Assembly (NCBI GenBank): GCA_028280325.1
Contig: JANQLZ010000154.1
Coordinates: 1 to 35,206 of the forward strand
Direction: 5' to 3'
Length of the DNA stretch: 35,206 nt
Origin: Bacillota bacterium
Lineage (GTDB): Bacteria > Bacillota > UBA994 > PWPR01
Part shown: positions 1 to 8,031 of the stretch, one piece after another
Position numbering within the stretch: the stretch's first letter is position 1
Layout: the number at the start of each line of letters is the position of its first letter
Made by a program: the position numbers and the translations under genes
Notes under the pieces: generated by a model
The model's input: the letters and a program-made list of their open reading frames with translations, nothing else
Database searches by the model: none
What the model was told of the DNA's origin: nothing

Positions 1-1
1 C

Positions 2-133
2 AAGCAGCTTAATCTGGACGAAAGTTATTTAGAGATCGAGGGGGTAGTAAAAACCTTAGATTATCTGGAAGATGTCGGACCCGAGGGTTTCAGCCGCAAA
101 AAACAAAGCCTTTTAGCCCGCCTGTTTAAATAA
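2..133 (+). CDS. yabP: YabP family sporulation protein, C-terminal part
   Basis: The reading frame is open from the left edge and ends at TAA. It encodes the last 43 residues of a protein that continues outside the window. The visible end contains LNLDESYLEIEGVV, then a Tyr-rich turn (LDYLED), and closes with SLLARLFK. This is the pattern of YabP/YqfC-type spore proteins, whose tail carries an L-N-L-x-x-x-x-L-x-I-x-G strand and ends in LxxLFK. In Bacillus, YabP is needed for normal spore development and yabP follows yabO (rqcP) on the same strand. Here it points the other way, converging on the acyltransferase gene, which implies a local inversion. A strong terminator follows 32 bases downstream. 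The identification rests on a short tail, so the related YqfC remains possible. Confidence 0.62.
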   Translation, partial: KQLNLDESYLEIEGVVKTLDYLEDVGPEGFSRKKQSLLARLFK

Positions 134-164
134 TAAGCAAACCCCAATCAGCGCAAATACTAGA

Positions 165-210
165 GGCTGTCGCATTAGCGAAGATGCTAATGCCCAGCCC
201 TTTTTATTTT
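165..210 (+). terminator. Rho-independent terminator after yabP
   Basis: GGCTG (165-169) pairs with CAGCC (195-199). Inside it, GCATTAGC (172-179) pairs perfectly with GCTAATGC (186-193) around a 6-base loop. The run CTTTTTATTTT follows on the + strand. It fits termination of the incoming yabP transcript. The remaining stretch to 373 shows no gene or further clear structure. Confidence 0.85.
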
Positions 211-373
211 AAAATGTAAGCTGCATTAAACCGGCCTTATTACTAGGCAGCCAGCAGCTCAGAAACAATATTTCACGCAACCATTCAGCTATCATAAAAA
301 CAACCACCCACAACTGCCAAACCATTATTAAGCAATTGTTCGTGCAATGTTTGAAGCCCAGGCGGCAGCCACT

Positions 374-1168
374 TCATTGTTTTAGCAATTCAATCAGTAA
401 ACGCCCACTTTTAATTTCTTCCAGCAAATCATTCGTAAATCTGGCAGCGGGAGCACCATCTATAATATCGTGGTCAAATGAAGCTGTTAAACATAAATGC
501 TCTCTGCTTTCTATTTTATCGTCTACTAATACCAGCCTGTTGACTATACTTCCGACTGAAAGCAATACAGTTGCACTTCCGTGAGGAACAACCCAGAATG
601 GCTGTTTAGCATACATTCCAACCGAAGTTATGGCCAGCTTGCCGTATTTAAGCCCCATTTTTACATTTTTACTCGCAATCCTGACAAATGCTTTTAACAA
701 AAACGAAGGAATCCAGCGCAGCCAAAAATTATTCGATAATTGTCCAAGATATTTGCTTGGGACTTTATTATTTTGGGCTGCCCGTATCTCGGCATGAATT
801 TCCAAAAGACTTTTACCACCGCAGTTATGTATCACTAAAGGTTCTGGCACATATTGATTATCGATCTCGCGTTCGACCAAAATACTGATAATTATATCTT
901 TGATATATATTATTTGGCGGCCTGAAATAAACGAATTAAAGTTTGGATACTTAATAATAGTACTGGCCAGGCATTTAGCAAGATAACCAGTTAATGATAG
1001 CTTCTGATTTTTGGTATTTTCGTATTCCTTCAGTAACCCTCTTGGCTTAGATATATCAATTTCGGTGACATTGTGAATTGTGTTCTTTTGCTTGGTAATC
1101 GAAGCTGAGGCAATTACTGCCTGCCGCAAAAAACTCAACTTTTCTTTCTTTATACCAGTATCCATCAC
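374..1168 (-). CDS. Stand-alone 2-oxoacid dehydrogenase acyltransferase (E2) catalytic-domain protein
   Basis: This 264-residue protein resembles the catalytic domain of E2 components of 2-oxoacid dehydrogenase complexes, the chloramphenicol-acetyltransferase fold. Near its end it has SFDHDIIDGAPAARF (about 230-244), the counterpart of the E2 active-site motif DHRxxDG, with catalytic-type His233 and Asp237. No lipoyl domain, no E1/E3-binding domain and no Ala/Pro-rich linker precede it, and no E1 or E3 genes lie nearby, so it is unlikely to serve a normal dehydrogenase complex. A CoA-dependent acyl transfer is the family expectation; the substrate is unknown. The start is GTG at 1168 or ATG at 1165, behind GGAGG at 1175-1179. 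It lies downstream of the spoIID terminator and is probably its own transcription unit. Confidence 0.75.
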   Translation of the reverse strand: MMDTGIKKEKLSFLRQAVIASASITKQKNTIHNVTEIDISKPRGLLKEYENTKNQKLSLTGYLAKCLASTIIKYPNFNSFISGRQIIYIKDIIISILVEREIDNQYVPEPLVIHNCGGKSLLEIHAEIRAAQNNKVPSKYLGQLSNNFWLRWIPSFLLKAFVRIASKNVKMGLKYGKLAITSVGMYAKQPFWVVPHGSATVLLSVGSIVNRLVLVDDKIESREHLCLTASFDHDIIDGAPAARFTNDLLEEIKSGRLLIELLKQ

Positions 1169-1296
1169 AATACACCTCCATTTTATTTAACATCCTTTAG
1201 TATAGCAAAAGCTTGGCGCCAGGTCATTTCAATTGCTCAGCTATTGTTCCAGCAATCGTTCAACAACTGCCAACCCATTGTAAATAAAAGATGAAA

Positions 1297-1339
1297 CAAA
1301 AAAAATCAAAAACATAATACACTGATGTCTTTGATTTTT
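1297..1339 (-). terminator. Rho-independent terminator after spoIID-like gene
   Basis: Ten bases at 1301-1310 (AAAAATCAAA) are perfectly complementary to 1330-1339 (TTTGATTTTT). An inner ACAT/ATGT pair (1312-1315 with 1324-1327) extends the stem. On the - strand the stem is followed by a long T run. It is A/T-rich but long, and it closes the mfd-to-spoIID gene series. Confidence 0.65.
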
Positions 1340-1387
1340 GATGAGCGCTAAATAATCAATTATAGCTTCCGTGGAAATAGTAACTCA

Positions 1388-2332
1388 CTAATCCCACATT
1401 TTAACTACCTCAACATCCTTAAAGAAAAACTTGACAATATCTTCGGCAGACTTGCCTTCATCTGCCATTGCTTTGGCTCCCCATTGCGACATGCCTACTC
1501 CATGACCATACCCTTGGCCAGTGATTATTACTTTATCATTTTCTACTTTAATGCTTTTAAAATAGGTTGATTTAACTATCATGCTGTCCAAAGCCAGCCT
1601 AAACTGAGAAGCAGCTACAGTGACGTCCCCAATCTGCAGTTTTGTCGCTCTGCCCGAAGGCCCGCTCTCAGTAATTTTTATCTGATTAAAATCAGGAATT
1701 TGCTCGCCGGTCTTTTGCCCGACCTTGTCTCTGACCGCAGCTTTGCTGACCTCTGCTGTCCAGTCATTGATTTCTGCTGGCACTACGTTTTTTGCGGGGT
1801 CTTCAACATTATGTATATAGGGGGTTGCTACCTTATCATAACCCAGTCCTTCTATAGCAGTAGCTGTATACCCACCACTGTAAGCATGGAACCAGCTCTT
1901 GATATAGTTTCCGTTATGAGCTAAAACCTGTCCTCTGGTTTCCTGTACCGCCTGGGACACCTTATTGTTTACTCTATTTGAGTCATAAGCTTGAAACTCC
2001 TCGATATCTGTAGAGGCATGGGCTCCTCTGTTAGGCACCCCTCCGGTATCAGCTATTTTTTCCAGTGTAAATGTTCTGGCCAAAATTGCCTGCGCTTTCA
2101 ATGCTTCCACCGACCAGTTGACATCCATCTCGGCCGCTACAACACCCTCAATATATTTTTCGAATTTTATATCACTCACTTTGCCAGTGCTGTCATCGAA
2201 CAGTTTTATTGTCGGCTCGCTATTATCTGCTGTCCTGATTTGATCCGGGATTGCTGGTTGATTCCTGGCCTGGTTAATACACCCGGTCACTAATACGGCT
2301 GTTAAAAAAATTAAGATTATAGCTTTTCGCAA
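1388..2332 (-). CDS. SpoIID/LytB-domain lipoprotein, probable spore peptidoglycan lytic transglycosylase
   Basis: This 314-residue protein begins with a lipoprotein signal: a basic start, a hydrophobic stretch, then LVTGC with lipidated Cys18. The SpoIID domain follows. It includes EKYIEGVVAAEM with Glu68 at the position of the catalytic Glu of SpoIID, the LKAQAILARTF segment, a W-F-x-A-Y-S-G-G motif and the terminal GYGHGVGMSQWGAKAM (from about 274). SpoIID cleaves glycan strands during engulfment with SpoIIM and SpoIIP. Bacillus SpoIID has a membrane anchor, whereas this one has a lipobox, so it could be a paralogue with another cell-wall role. The TTG start lies 8 bases after GGAGG, and that GGAGG sits inside a hairpin. 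It is the last gene of the mazG-hup-rqcP series. Confidence 0.85.
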   Translation of the reverse strand: MRKAIILIFLTAVLVTGCINQARNQPAIPDQIRTADNSEPTIKLFDDSTGKVSDIKFEKYIEGVVAAEMDVNWSVEALKAQAILARTFTLEKIADTGGVPNRGAHASTDIEEFQAYDSNRVNNKVSQAVQETRGQVLAHNGNYIKSWFHAYSGGYTATAIEGLGYDKVATPYIHNVEDPAKNVVPAEINDWTAEVSKAAVRDKVGQKTGEQIPDFNQIKITESGPSGRATKLQIGDVTVAASQFRLALDSMIVKSTYFKSIKVENDKVIITGQGYGHGVGMSQWGAKAMADEGKSAEDIVKFFFKDVEVVKMWD

Positions 2333-2337
2333 TACAA

Positions 2338-2379
2338 AAACCTCCCACTTTTTTTTAGTATCACCCTAGTGGGAGGTTT
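2338..2379 (-). promoter_or_regulatory. Hairpin enclosing the ribosome binding site of the spoIID-like gene
   Basis: On the - strand AAACCTCCCAC (2379-2369 read as its complement) pairs over 11 bases with GTGGGAGGTTT, around a 20-base loop. The 3' arm contains the GGGAGG that serves as ribosome binding site for the TTG at 2332, and five T residues follow the paired GGGAGG. The structure could hide the ribosome binding site, or act as an attenuator-type terminator between rqcP and spoIID. The pairing is direct sequence evidence; the regulatory role is inferred. Confidence 0.55.
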
Positions 2380-2385
2380 CATGTA

Positions 2386-2664
2386 TTATATTACATGACT
2401 TTCCTTTAAAACTTCATACATCGAAGCGGCATCAGCTTTATTGGCATGATCCAATACATTCAGCACTTGAAATGTCACTATACGACTACCAAAGTCTATT
2501 ACCAGACAATCTCCAACAGCTACATCACTACCAGCTTTAGCCAGACGGTTATTTATTTTAACCCTTCCTTGATCACAGATCTCCTTAGCCAGTGTTCGTC
2601 GTTTTATTATCCTAGATATCTTGAGAAATTTGTCTAGCCGCAATTTACGCACTTCATTACTCAA
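2386..2664 (-). CDS. rqcP: S4-domain RNA-binding protein RqcP (YabO/RlbA type)
   Basis: This is a small S4-fold protein of 92 residues or fewer. The S4 signature is clear: LRLDKFLKISRIIKRRTLAK, then CDQGRVKINNRLAKAGSDVAVGD. In B. subtilis, RqcP works with RqcH on obstructed 50S-tRNA complexes and supports addition of Ala tails to stalled nascent chains. The long form starts at TTG 2664 and overlaps the end of the HU gene by 8 bases. Family members usually begin directly with MRLDKFLK, so the in-frame TTG seven codons later (near 2643) is an alternative start. The position after mazG matches yabN-yabO of Bacillus, with hup inserted between them. Confidence 0.88.
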   Translation of the reverse strand: MSNEVRKLRLDKFLKISRIIKRRTLAKEICDQGRVKINNRLAKAGSDVAVGDCLVIDFGSRIVTFQVLNVLDHANKADAASMYEVLKESHVI

Positions 2665-2980
2665 CAGTCTTTTTTACATTTTCCTTCAGGTTCTTGCCAG
2701 CCTTAAACGACGGGACATAATGCGCTGGTATGTAAACCTTTTCGTCCGGCTTGCGAGGGTTATGTCCCTCACGACCCCGTCTGATTCGTCTTTCGAAGGT
2801 ACCAAAGCCCACTAAACGAACATTAATACCATCTGCAATAGATTTTGAAATCTCATCTAAAAACATTGATATAACTTTATCAACATCTTTGTTAGTCAAT
2901 GTTGTTTTTTCTGAGATTGCCTTTACTAGTGCACTTTTGTTAATAACGGGATTCTTCATTTCCATTTCACCTTTGCTCAT
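2657..2980 (-). CDS. hup: HU family DNA-binding protein
   Basis: This is an HU/IHF-fold nucleoid protein of 107 residues. It has the N-terminal helices (KSALVKAISEKTTLTNKDVDKVI), the GFGTFERRIRRGREGHNPR arm region and the closing VPSFKAGKNLK. HU proteins bend and compact DNA as dimers. The N-terminus is about 12 residues longer than the usual 90-residue HU, but ATG at 2980 follows AGGAGGTGCTCTC, so the extension is probably real. The arm reads GHNPRKPDEKV rather than the common GRNPxTGEEI, a variant seen in other clostridial HU copies as far as I recall. It sits between mazG and rqcP, 20 bases after mazG. Confidence 0.95.
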   Translation of the reverse strand: MSKGEMEMKNPVINKSALVKAISEKTTLTNKDVDKVISMFLDEISKSIADGINVRLVGFGTFERRIRRGREGHNPRKPDEKVYIPAHYVPSFKAGKNLKENVKKTVE

Positions 2981-3000
2981 GAGAGCACCTCCTAATAAAT

Positions 3001-4452
3001 CTATAAGCTAATTTTCTTGGCTTCTTCCCAAAAGCCATCAAGTTCCTGCAGCGTGAATTGACTAAATTCTTTACCGCTGACTCTCACCTTTTTCTCAATA
3101 TATCTAAACCGTCGTTTAAATTTCTGCACAGTCTGAAGCAATGCTAGCTCACAATCTACTTTCAAAAACCGTGCCAAATTTACAACGGCGAATAGCACAT
3201 CCCCTATTTCTTCAGTAATATCATCCTGACCCTTAGCCTCATGCAGCTCTTCAATTTCCTCAGATACTTTTTTCCAAACCTGATCTATATGATCCCAATC
3301 AAAACCTACCCTCGCTGCTTTAGCCTGCACTTTTTCGGCCTGCATCAGAGCTGGCAAGGTGGTGGTTATATTGTCTAACAATCCAGCCGGCAGTTTGCCT
3401 TCAGATTTTTCTCTCAATTTTATTTGCTCCCAGTTATGTAGAACTTCCCCAGTGTCGCTTACCATTATATTACCAAAAACATGGGGGTGTCTGCGAACCA
3501 TTTTTTTATTTATGCCCAAAATAATGTCTTTTAATGAAAAATGTGAGTTTTCTCTGGCTATTTGGGCATGGAAGGCAATCTGTAATAACAAATCACCCAG
3601 TTCTTCACATAGCATGTCCATATTTTCAAGTTGCAATGCTTCCAACACTTCATAACTTTCCTCCAACAACGGAGTTTGCAATGATTGATGGGTTTGCTCT
3701 CTATCCCAGGGGCATCCTGCTGGGGATCGAAGGATCTCTAATATCTCTTCCAGCCGCCAAATAGAAGACGTGGCGATCTCGTCAGTTGCCGGCACGTAGA
3801 CACTTGTCAAATGATCGAAATCCTGCCAGTCTAACTGAAACAGCGGAACCTCGGTCACCTGTTCCTGCCCAGCTACCCCGACGGCTTTGAGTACCTTAAC
3901 CTGATGCTCGGCACTGTATTCCTCCAACAGTAATAGTTTTAGGTCACCAGCTGTAAGTTTATTATAAACTTGGGTAATAAGCAACTCCTGACCCGCCCAA
4001 ACTGCTTTTTTAGGCATATTCAAAGCATCTAAGACACTGATACCGGCAGGGTCAATTTTGAGAGAGCTGTAAATGGCATCTAAAACGCTGATACCAGAAA
4101 TAATCGATACTTTAATATTATGTTGTTTTGCCTCTGCAATCAATAGTGTAACCGTTTTTTCTAAAACTAACGGATGTCCGGGTACAGCATAGTGGACAAT
4201 ATTATTATCGGCAAATTTTTCAATTACATGCTTACATATATTATCATAAACCTCAGGAAAAGTGTTAGTGTTATCATAAAATTTATCACAACTAGTGAAT
4301 TTTATCCCTTGTTCTACTGCTTTTGCTACCATCGGATGCTGTTCTGTGCGAAAGATTAAACATTTGCTCTGGAACAGCTCCTGCCTGGCTCTTAAGGTTA
4401 AATCCTCCCAGGAACCCGGTCCTAAACCGATTATTTTTAAATGCATACTCAA
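3001..4452 (-). CDS. mazG: Tetrapyrrole methylase-like / MazG nucleotide pyrophosphohydrolase fusion (YabN type)
   Basis: This is a two-domain protein of 483 residues. Residues about 5-215 form a SAM-dependent tetrapyrrole-methylase-like domain (IIGLGPGSWEDLTLRA at the start, AVPGHPLVLEKT further on). From about 235 follows a full MazG unit with SPAGCPWDREQTHQSL, LLEESYEVLEAL and EELGDLLLQIAFHAQ. A second MazG repeat has EEIEELHEA and EEIGDVLFAVVNLAR, the Glu/Asp residues that bind Mg. MazG hydrolyses NTPs to NMP and pyrophosphate. The methylase-like half is of unknown substrate in YabN. TTG at 4452 is 7 bases after AAGGG and 2 bases after the flippase gene; ATG at 4446 is the alternative. 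It is co-transcribed with the flippase upstream. Confidence 0.93.
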   Translation of the reverse strand: MSMHLKIIGLGPGSWEDLTLRARQELFQSKCLIFRTEQHPMVAKAVEQGIKFTSCDKFYDNTNTFPEVYDNICKHVIEKFADNNIVHYAVPGHPLVLEKTVTLLIAEAKQHNIKVSIISGISVLDAIYSSLKIDPAGISVLDALNMPKKAVWAGQELLITQVYNKLTAGDLKLLLLEEYSAEHQVKVLKAVGVAGQEQVTEVPLFQLDWQDFDHLTSVYVPATDEIATSSIWRLEEILEILRSPAGCPWDREQTHQSLQTPLLEESYEVLEALQLENMDMLCEELGDLLLQIAFHAQIARENSHFSLKDIILGINKKMVRRHPHVFGNIMVSDTGEVLHNWEQIKLREKSEGKLPAGLLDNITTTLPALMQAEKVQAKAARVGFDWDHIDQVWKKVSEEIEELHEAKGQDDITEEIGDVLFAVVNLARFLKVDCELALLQTVQKFKRRFRYIEKKVRVSGKEFSQFTLQELDGFWEEAKKISL

Positions 4453-4454
4453 TT

Positions 4455-6071
4455 TTAATCCCTTCTTAATAGCCTTAGTTTACCAGCTATTTTAATGATT
4501 GGGGGACCCACATATGGTATTGAACTCAATTCAGATTCAGAAAAGCATTTGGTAACTAATACCCCTATTGCGTAAAATCCCATGCCAATTGTTACCGAAA
4601 CTAAAGTTGCGATTGTGTTTGAGATACCAATTCCTGCTAAATAATTGTAACTGTATGCCACAAAAATGGCCATGATTCCGGTTGCAATTAAAGGTTTAAT
4701 GATCATATTAGACCATTTTACTTTTAATCCAGTGTGTTTGCAGACAGACCTTACATTTAGGATCGAGGCGACCACATAAGCAACCACACTGGCTATAGCC
4801 GCACCCCGAATATTCAAGGTGGGAATGGTCGGCAGGATCAGGTTGAGAACTATTTTAATGGCGCCACCAATCATTAGGTTTTTAACCGGCACCCCGGTAT
4901 GCCCCAGGCCCTGTAGAATACCCGAGCAGGCCTGATGCAAGGTTAAAAAGGCTACAGCAAACGCCAATATTTCTAAAATAGGTGCAGCTATCACTGTATC
5001 ATATAGCATTAGTGTAATCGGTTTAGCCAATAAACTCAACCCGGCTGCTGCTGGAAGACCGATTAACAGGATTAGCTTGATGGCCAGACTTGACCTGGAA
5101 CGCACTGCTTTCCACTTGCCTTCAGAGCTTGCGGTGGAGATAGCTGGAACCAGGCTGGCCGCTAAAGCATAAGCCAGCATTGACGGTAAATTAATCAAGG
5201 GTACGACAGACGTCAAATCCCCATACATAGCTGTGGATTCGGATTTCGTAAAACCGGCCACCTGTAATCCTCGCGGAACTAAAACTGTATCTATGCCGTT
5301 CATTAAGGGAATAACCATCGCTCCAATGGTTATTGGAATGGCAAACCAGAGAATTCTCTTAATTAATTGTTTGTTAGTTCTCCTACTAACTCTGGGGCTC
5401 CTGCTCGTAAGTTTTTTAATATAGGGCTTATATTTAAAATAGATTAACAGTATGACCACTAAACCAACCAAAGATCCTACTGCTGATCCGAAAGAAGCAG
5501 CGGCTGCCGTAAGCTCGATCCTGGCATCAATACTGACCATGTACCAAGCTAAAATTAATACTGTAACTATCCGGCCGATCTGCTCGGTTATCTGAGAAAT
5601 GGCAGTCGGCCACATCAGCTGAAGTCCCTGAAAAAAGCCTCTAAACGATGCCATTAAAGCTACTATAAAGATAGCTGGAGCAACAGCTATCAGTGGATAT
5701 ACTGCTCTGGGCTCTTTAATTATTGATTTGGAGATAACCGGGGCAGTAAAAATAAGTCCTAAGGTAACAACAAACCCAATGGCTGTCAGGAGTATGGCAG
5801 CAACCTTAAAAATACGCCGCGCTTCCCCCATGCGGTTGCGTGAGGTTTCCTCGGCCACCAGCTTGGAAATTGCGACTGGTATTCCGGTTGCCGATATGGC
5901 TAACAGCATAGCGTACACATTGTAGCCCATAGAAAAAAGGCCCATACCTTCACTAGAGATTAATCTGTATAATGGAATTCTGTAAATAGCCCCCAGCATT
6001 CTGGAAAATATGCCTGCAAAAGATAATATTGCAGCATTCTTAACAAATGAGCTTTGTTTTTCTCTTCGCAT
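4455..6071 (-). CDS. SpoVB/YabM-type polysaccharide (lipid II-like) flippase, copy 1
   Basis: This is a multi-spanning membrane protein of about 538 residues in the MOP/MurJ-like superfamily. It begins MRREKQSSFVKNAAILSFAGIFSRMLGAIYRIPL, followed by repeated hydrophobic segments, GRIVTVLILAWYM, and the typical IPITIGAMVIPLMNGIDTVLVPR and GILQGLGHTGVPVKN stretches. Family members export lipid-linked sugar precursors; SpoVB is needed for spore cortex, and yabM lies at this chromosomal place in Bacillus. The open frame extends to 6101, but ATG at 6071 aligns with the start of the neighbouring paralogue and is preferred. It is about two-thirds identical by eye to the gene upstream and leads straight into mazG. 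Confidence 0.9.
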   Translation of the reverse strand: MRREKQSSFVKNAAILSFAGIFSRMLGAIYRIPLYRLISSEGMGLFSMGYNVYAMLLAISATGIPVAISKLVAEETSRNRMGEARRIFKVAAILLTAIGFVVTLGLIFTAPVISKSIIKEPRAVYPLIAVAPAIFIVALMASFRGFFQGLQLMWPTAISQITEQIGRIVTVLILAWYMVSIDARIELTAAAASFGSAVGSLVGLVVILLIYFKYKPYIKKLTSRSPRVSRRTNKQLIKRILWFAIPITIGAMVIPLMNGIDTVLVPRGLQVAGFTKSESTAMYGDLTSVVPLINLPSMLAYALAASLVPAISTASSEGKWKAVRSRSSLAIKLILLIGLPAAAGLSLLAKPITLMLYDTVIAAPILEILAFAVAFLTLHQACSGILQGLGHTGVPVKNLMIGGAIKIVLNLILPTIPTLNIRGAAIASVVAYVVASILNVRSVCKHTGLKVKWSNMIIKPLIATGIMAIFVAYSYNYLAGIGISNTIATLVSVTIGMGFYAIGVLVTKCFSESELSSIPYVGPPIIKIAGKLRLLRRD

Positions 6072-6272
6072 GTCTACCCCACTTTCCAACCATAGCGACA
6101 CTAACCATTATAGCAAATTGTCTTTGTAGATAAAACATTATTATTCACTTCTTTGGCAGATGCTTTTTCAATCAACTGTCTTTGCACTCCATTTTACATA
6201 ATATCACAAACAGCTGTGATTTATGTTATTGAGCTCAGGTCAGCAAGATCAAATTCCGATGAGTCATATCTG

Positions 6273-7880
6273 CTATTCGCTTCTTAAAATACCCAGGGCA
6301 CTGACAATTTTGATAAGAGATGAACCAATAACTGGTATTGCGTTTAATTCTGACCTGCTAAAGAATCTGGTCAACAGGATGCTTGCCAAAAAAATAATCA
6401 TGCCTCCTGCAATTACGGTTAAGGTCGCTAGGATATTGTTGACTCCAAAACCCATGAGTGTATTATATCCCAAGCCCACAAACACTGACATTACTGCTGT
6501 TGCTATTAATGGTTTGGTTATCATATTAAACCATTTGATTCTCAGCCCGGCATGCCTGCAGACTGCCCTGATATTGAGTATCGACGCTATTCCATAAGCG
6601 ACAACGCTGGATATAGCTGCCCCACGGATGTTTAAAGCAGGTATAGCAGGTAAAATAAAGTTTAATATGACTTTGGCCATACCGCCAATAAACAGGTTTC
6701 TAACCGGAATGCTGGTCTGGCCTAAACCCTGTAAGATTCCAGTACAGGCCTGATGCAGGGTTAAAAAGACGGCCACAAAGGCTAAAATCTCTAAAATTGG
6801 CGCCAGTAGAATATCATTGTATAGCAGCAGGCATACTGGCTCAGCTAATAAACTCAGCCCTGCTGCCGCCGGCAGACCAATCAGCAGGACCAGCTTAACA
6901 GCCAATCTCGACCTGGAACGGACGGCATTGGATCTGCCTTTAGCAGTCGCCATTGAGACTGCCGGAACCAAGCTTGCTGCCAAAGCATAGGCCAGCAGAG
7001 ATGGTAAGTTAATTAAGGGCACGACTGCTGTCAATCTGCCATACAAGGCCATAGATTGCGACTCAGTATACCCAATTGATTGCAGCCTTCGGGGAACAAG
7101 AGCTACATCAATGCCATTCATAAACGGGATGACCATCGCTCCAATGGTTATCGGTATGGCAAACAGCAATATTTTTTTTATTATTTTTTTGTTAATTTTG
7201 GCTGGTTCACTGTTGGAGGTAAGCTTGTTTAGATAAGGCTTTGATTTAAAATAAATGACTAGTATAACTATTAAGCCGATCAATGATCCAACTGTAGCCC
7301 CCGAACAGGCAGCTGCAGCTGTGTACTCTACTGGTGAACTATTTCTAACCATATACCAAACCAGTAATAATCCTGTAATCACTCTGCCAATCTGCTCAAA
7401 AATCTGTGAAATGGCAGTTGGCCACATCCTCTGCAGTCCCTGAAAAAATCCTCTAAATGCAGCCATTAGAGCTACAATAAAGATAGCGGGAGCAATAGTT
7501 ATTAAAGGGTATACAGCCCGGGAATCACCAATAATATCAGCAATAAAAGGTGCAGTAAAGATAAGTCCCAAGGTAACAAAAAACCCAATAACGGTTAACA
7601 TAATAGCTGCAAATCTAAAAATTCTTCTGGCTTCCCCCAGGCGGTTGCCAGAGACTTCCTCAGCAACCAGTTTGGAAATGGCAATTGGAATTCCAGTTGT
7701 CGATATGGCCAGCAGCATGGCATAGATATTGTATCCAGTTGTATATAAACCCATGCCTTCATCTGCTATCAGTCTATAGAGCGGAATTCTAAAAAATGCC
7801 CCTAATACCCTCGAAAAGATACCTGCAAATGATAATATTACCGTGTTTTTAACAAACGAGTTCTGTTTTTCACTTCGCAT
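6273..7880 (-). CDS. SpoVB/YabM-type polysaccharide flippase, copy 2
   Basis: This 535-residue membrane protein is paralogous to the gene directly downstream over its entire length. It has the same start (MRSEKQNSFVKNTVILSFAG), the same RAVYPLI, FRGFFQGLQRMWPTAISQI and NIRGAAISSVVAYGIASILN blocks, and about 14 hydrophobic segments. It belongs to the MOP flippases that move lipid-linked oligosaccharides or lipid II across the membrane. ATG at 7880 lies behind G-rich sequence (GGGGTTGGGGATT). A 200-base spacer (6072-6272) separates it from copy 1. That spacer holds only an ATCACA/TGTGAT palindrome at 6203-6220, without a T run. Two tandem copies where Bacillus has one indicate a duplication in this lineage. 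Confidence 0.9.
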   Translation of the reverse strand: MRSEKQNSFVKNTVILSFAGIFSRVLGAFFRIPLYRLIADEGMGLYTTGYNIYAMLLAISTTGIPIAISKLVAEEVSGNRLGEARRIFRFAAIMLTVIGFFVTLGLIFTAPFIADIIGDSRAVYPLITIAPAIFIVALMAAFRGFFQGLQRMWPTAISQIFEQIGRVITGLLLVWYMVRNSSPVEYTAAAACSGATVGSLIGLIVILVIYFKSKPYLNKLTSNSEPAKINKKIIKKILLFAIPITIGAMVIPFMNGIDVALVPRRLQSIGYTESQSMALYGRLTAVVPLINLPSLLAYALAASLVPAVSMATAKGRSNAVRSRSRLAVKLVLLIGLPAAAGLSLLAEPVCLLLYNDILLAPILEILAFVAVFLTLHQACTGILQGLGQTSIPVRNLFIGGMAKVILNFILPAIPALNIRGAAISSVVAYGIASILNIRAVCRHAGLRIKWFNMITKPLIATAVMSVFVGLGYNTLMGFGVNNILATLTVIAGGMIIFLASILLTRFFSRSELNAIPVIGSSLIKIVSALGILRSE

Positions 7881-7941
7881 TATTAATCCCCAACCCCGTC
7901 ACCACATTGAAATTATATTCAGCCTGTTTTTACAGTCAAAA

Positions 7942-7999
7942 TAGCCAGCCCTGGCTACCTTGATGAAGAACCAAAAAAGGCAGTACTCTTTGTACTACC
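7942..7999 (-). terminator. Tandem terminator hairpins between spoVT and the flippase genes
   Basis: On the - strand GGTAGTAC (7999-7992) pairs with GTACTGCC (7986-7979) and is followed by TTTTTT (7978-7973). A second hairpin, TAGCCAG/CTGGCTA (7942-7957), comes next and is followed by TTTTG. The first has all features of a Rho-independent terminator for the mfd-prsA-spoVT transcript; the second may reinforce it. Confidence 0.75.
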
Positions 8000-8031
8000 T
8001 AATTATATACACATATGTCCAATCGTAACAA

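Noticed and set aside
336..888. + strand frames opposite the acyltransferase gene
   Set aside because: They mirror a clearly conserved protein on the - strand and show no family motifs.
6072..6101. Ten-residue N-terminal extension of flippase copy 1
   Set aside because: The paralogue starts at the position equivalent to ATG 6071, and the extension has no match there.
6203..6220. ATCACA/TGTGAT palindrome as terminator
   Set aside because: Only six pairs and no T run on either strand; it could equally be an operator, but nothing else supports that.
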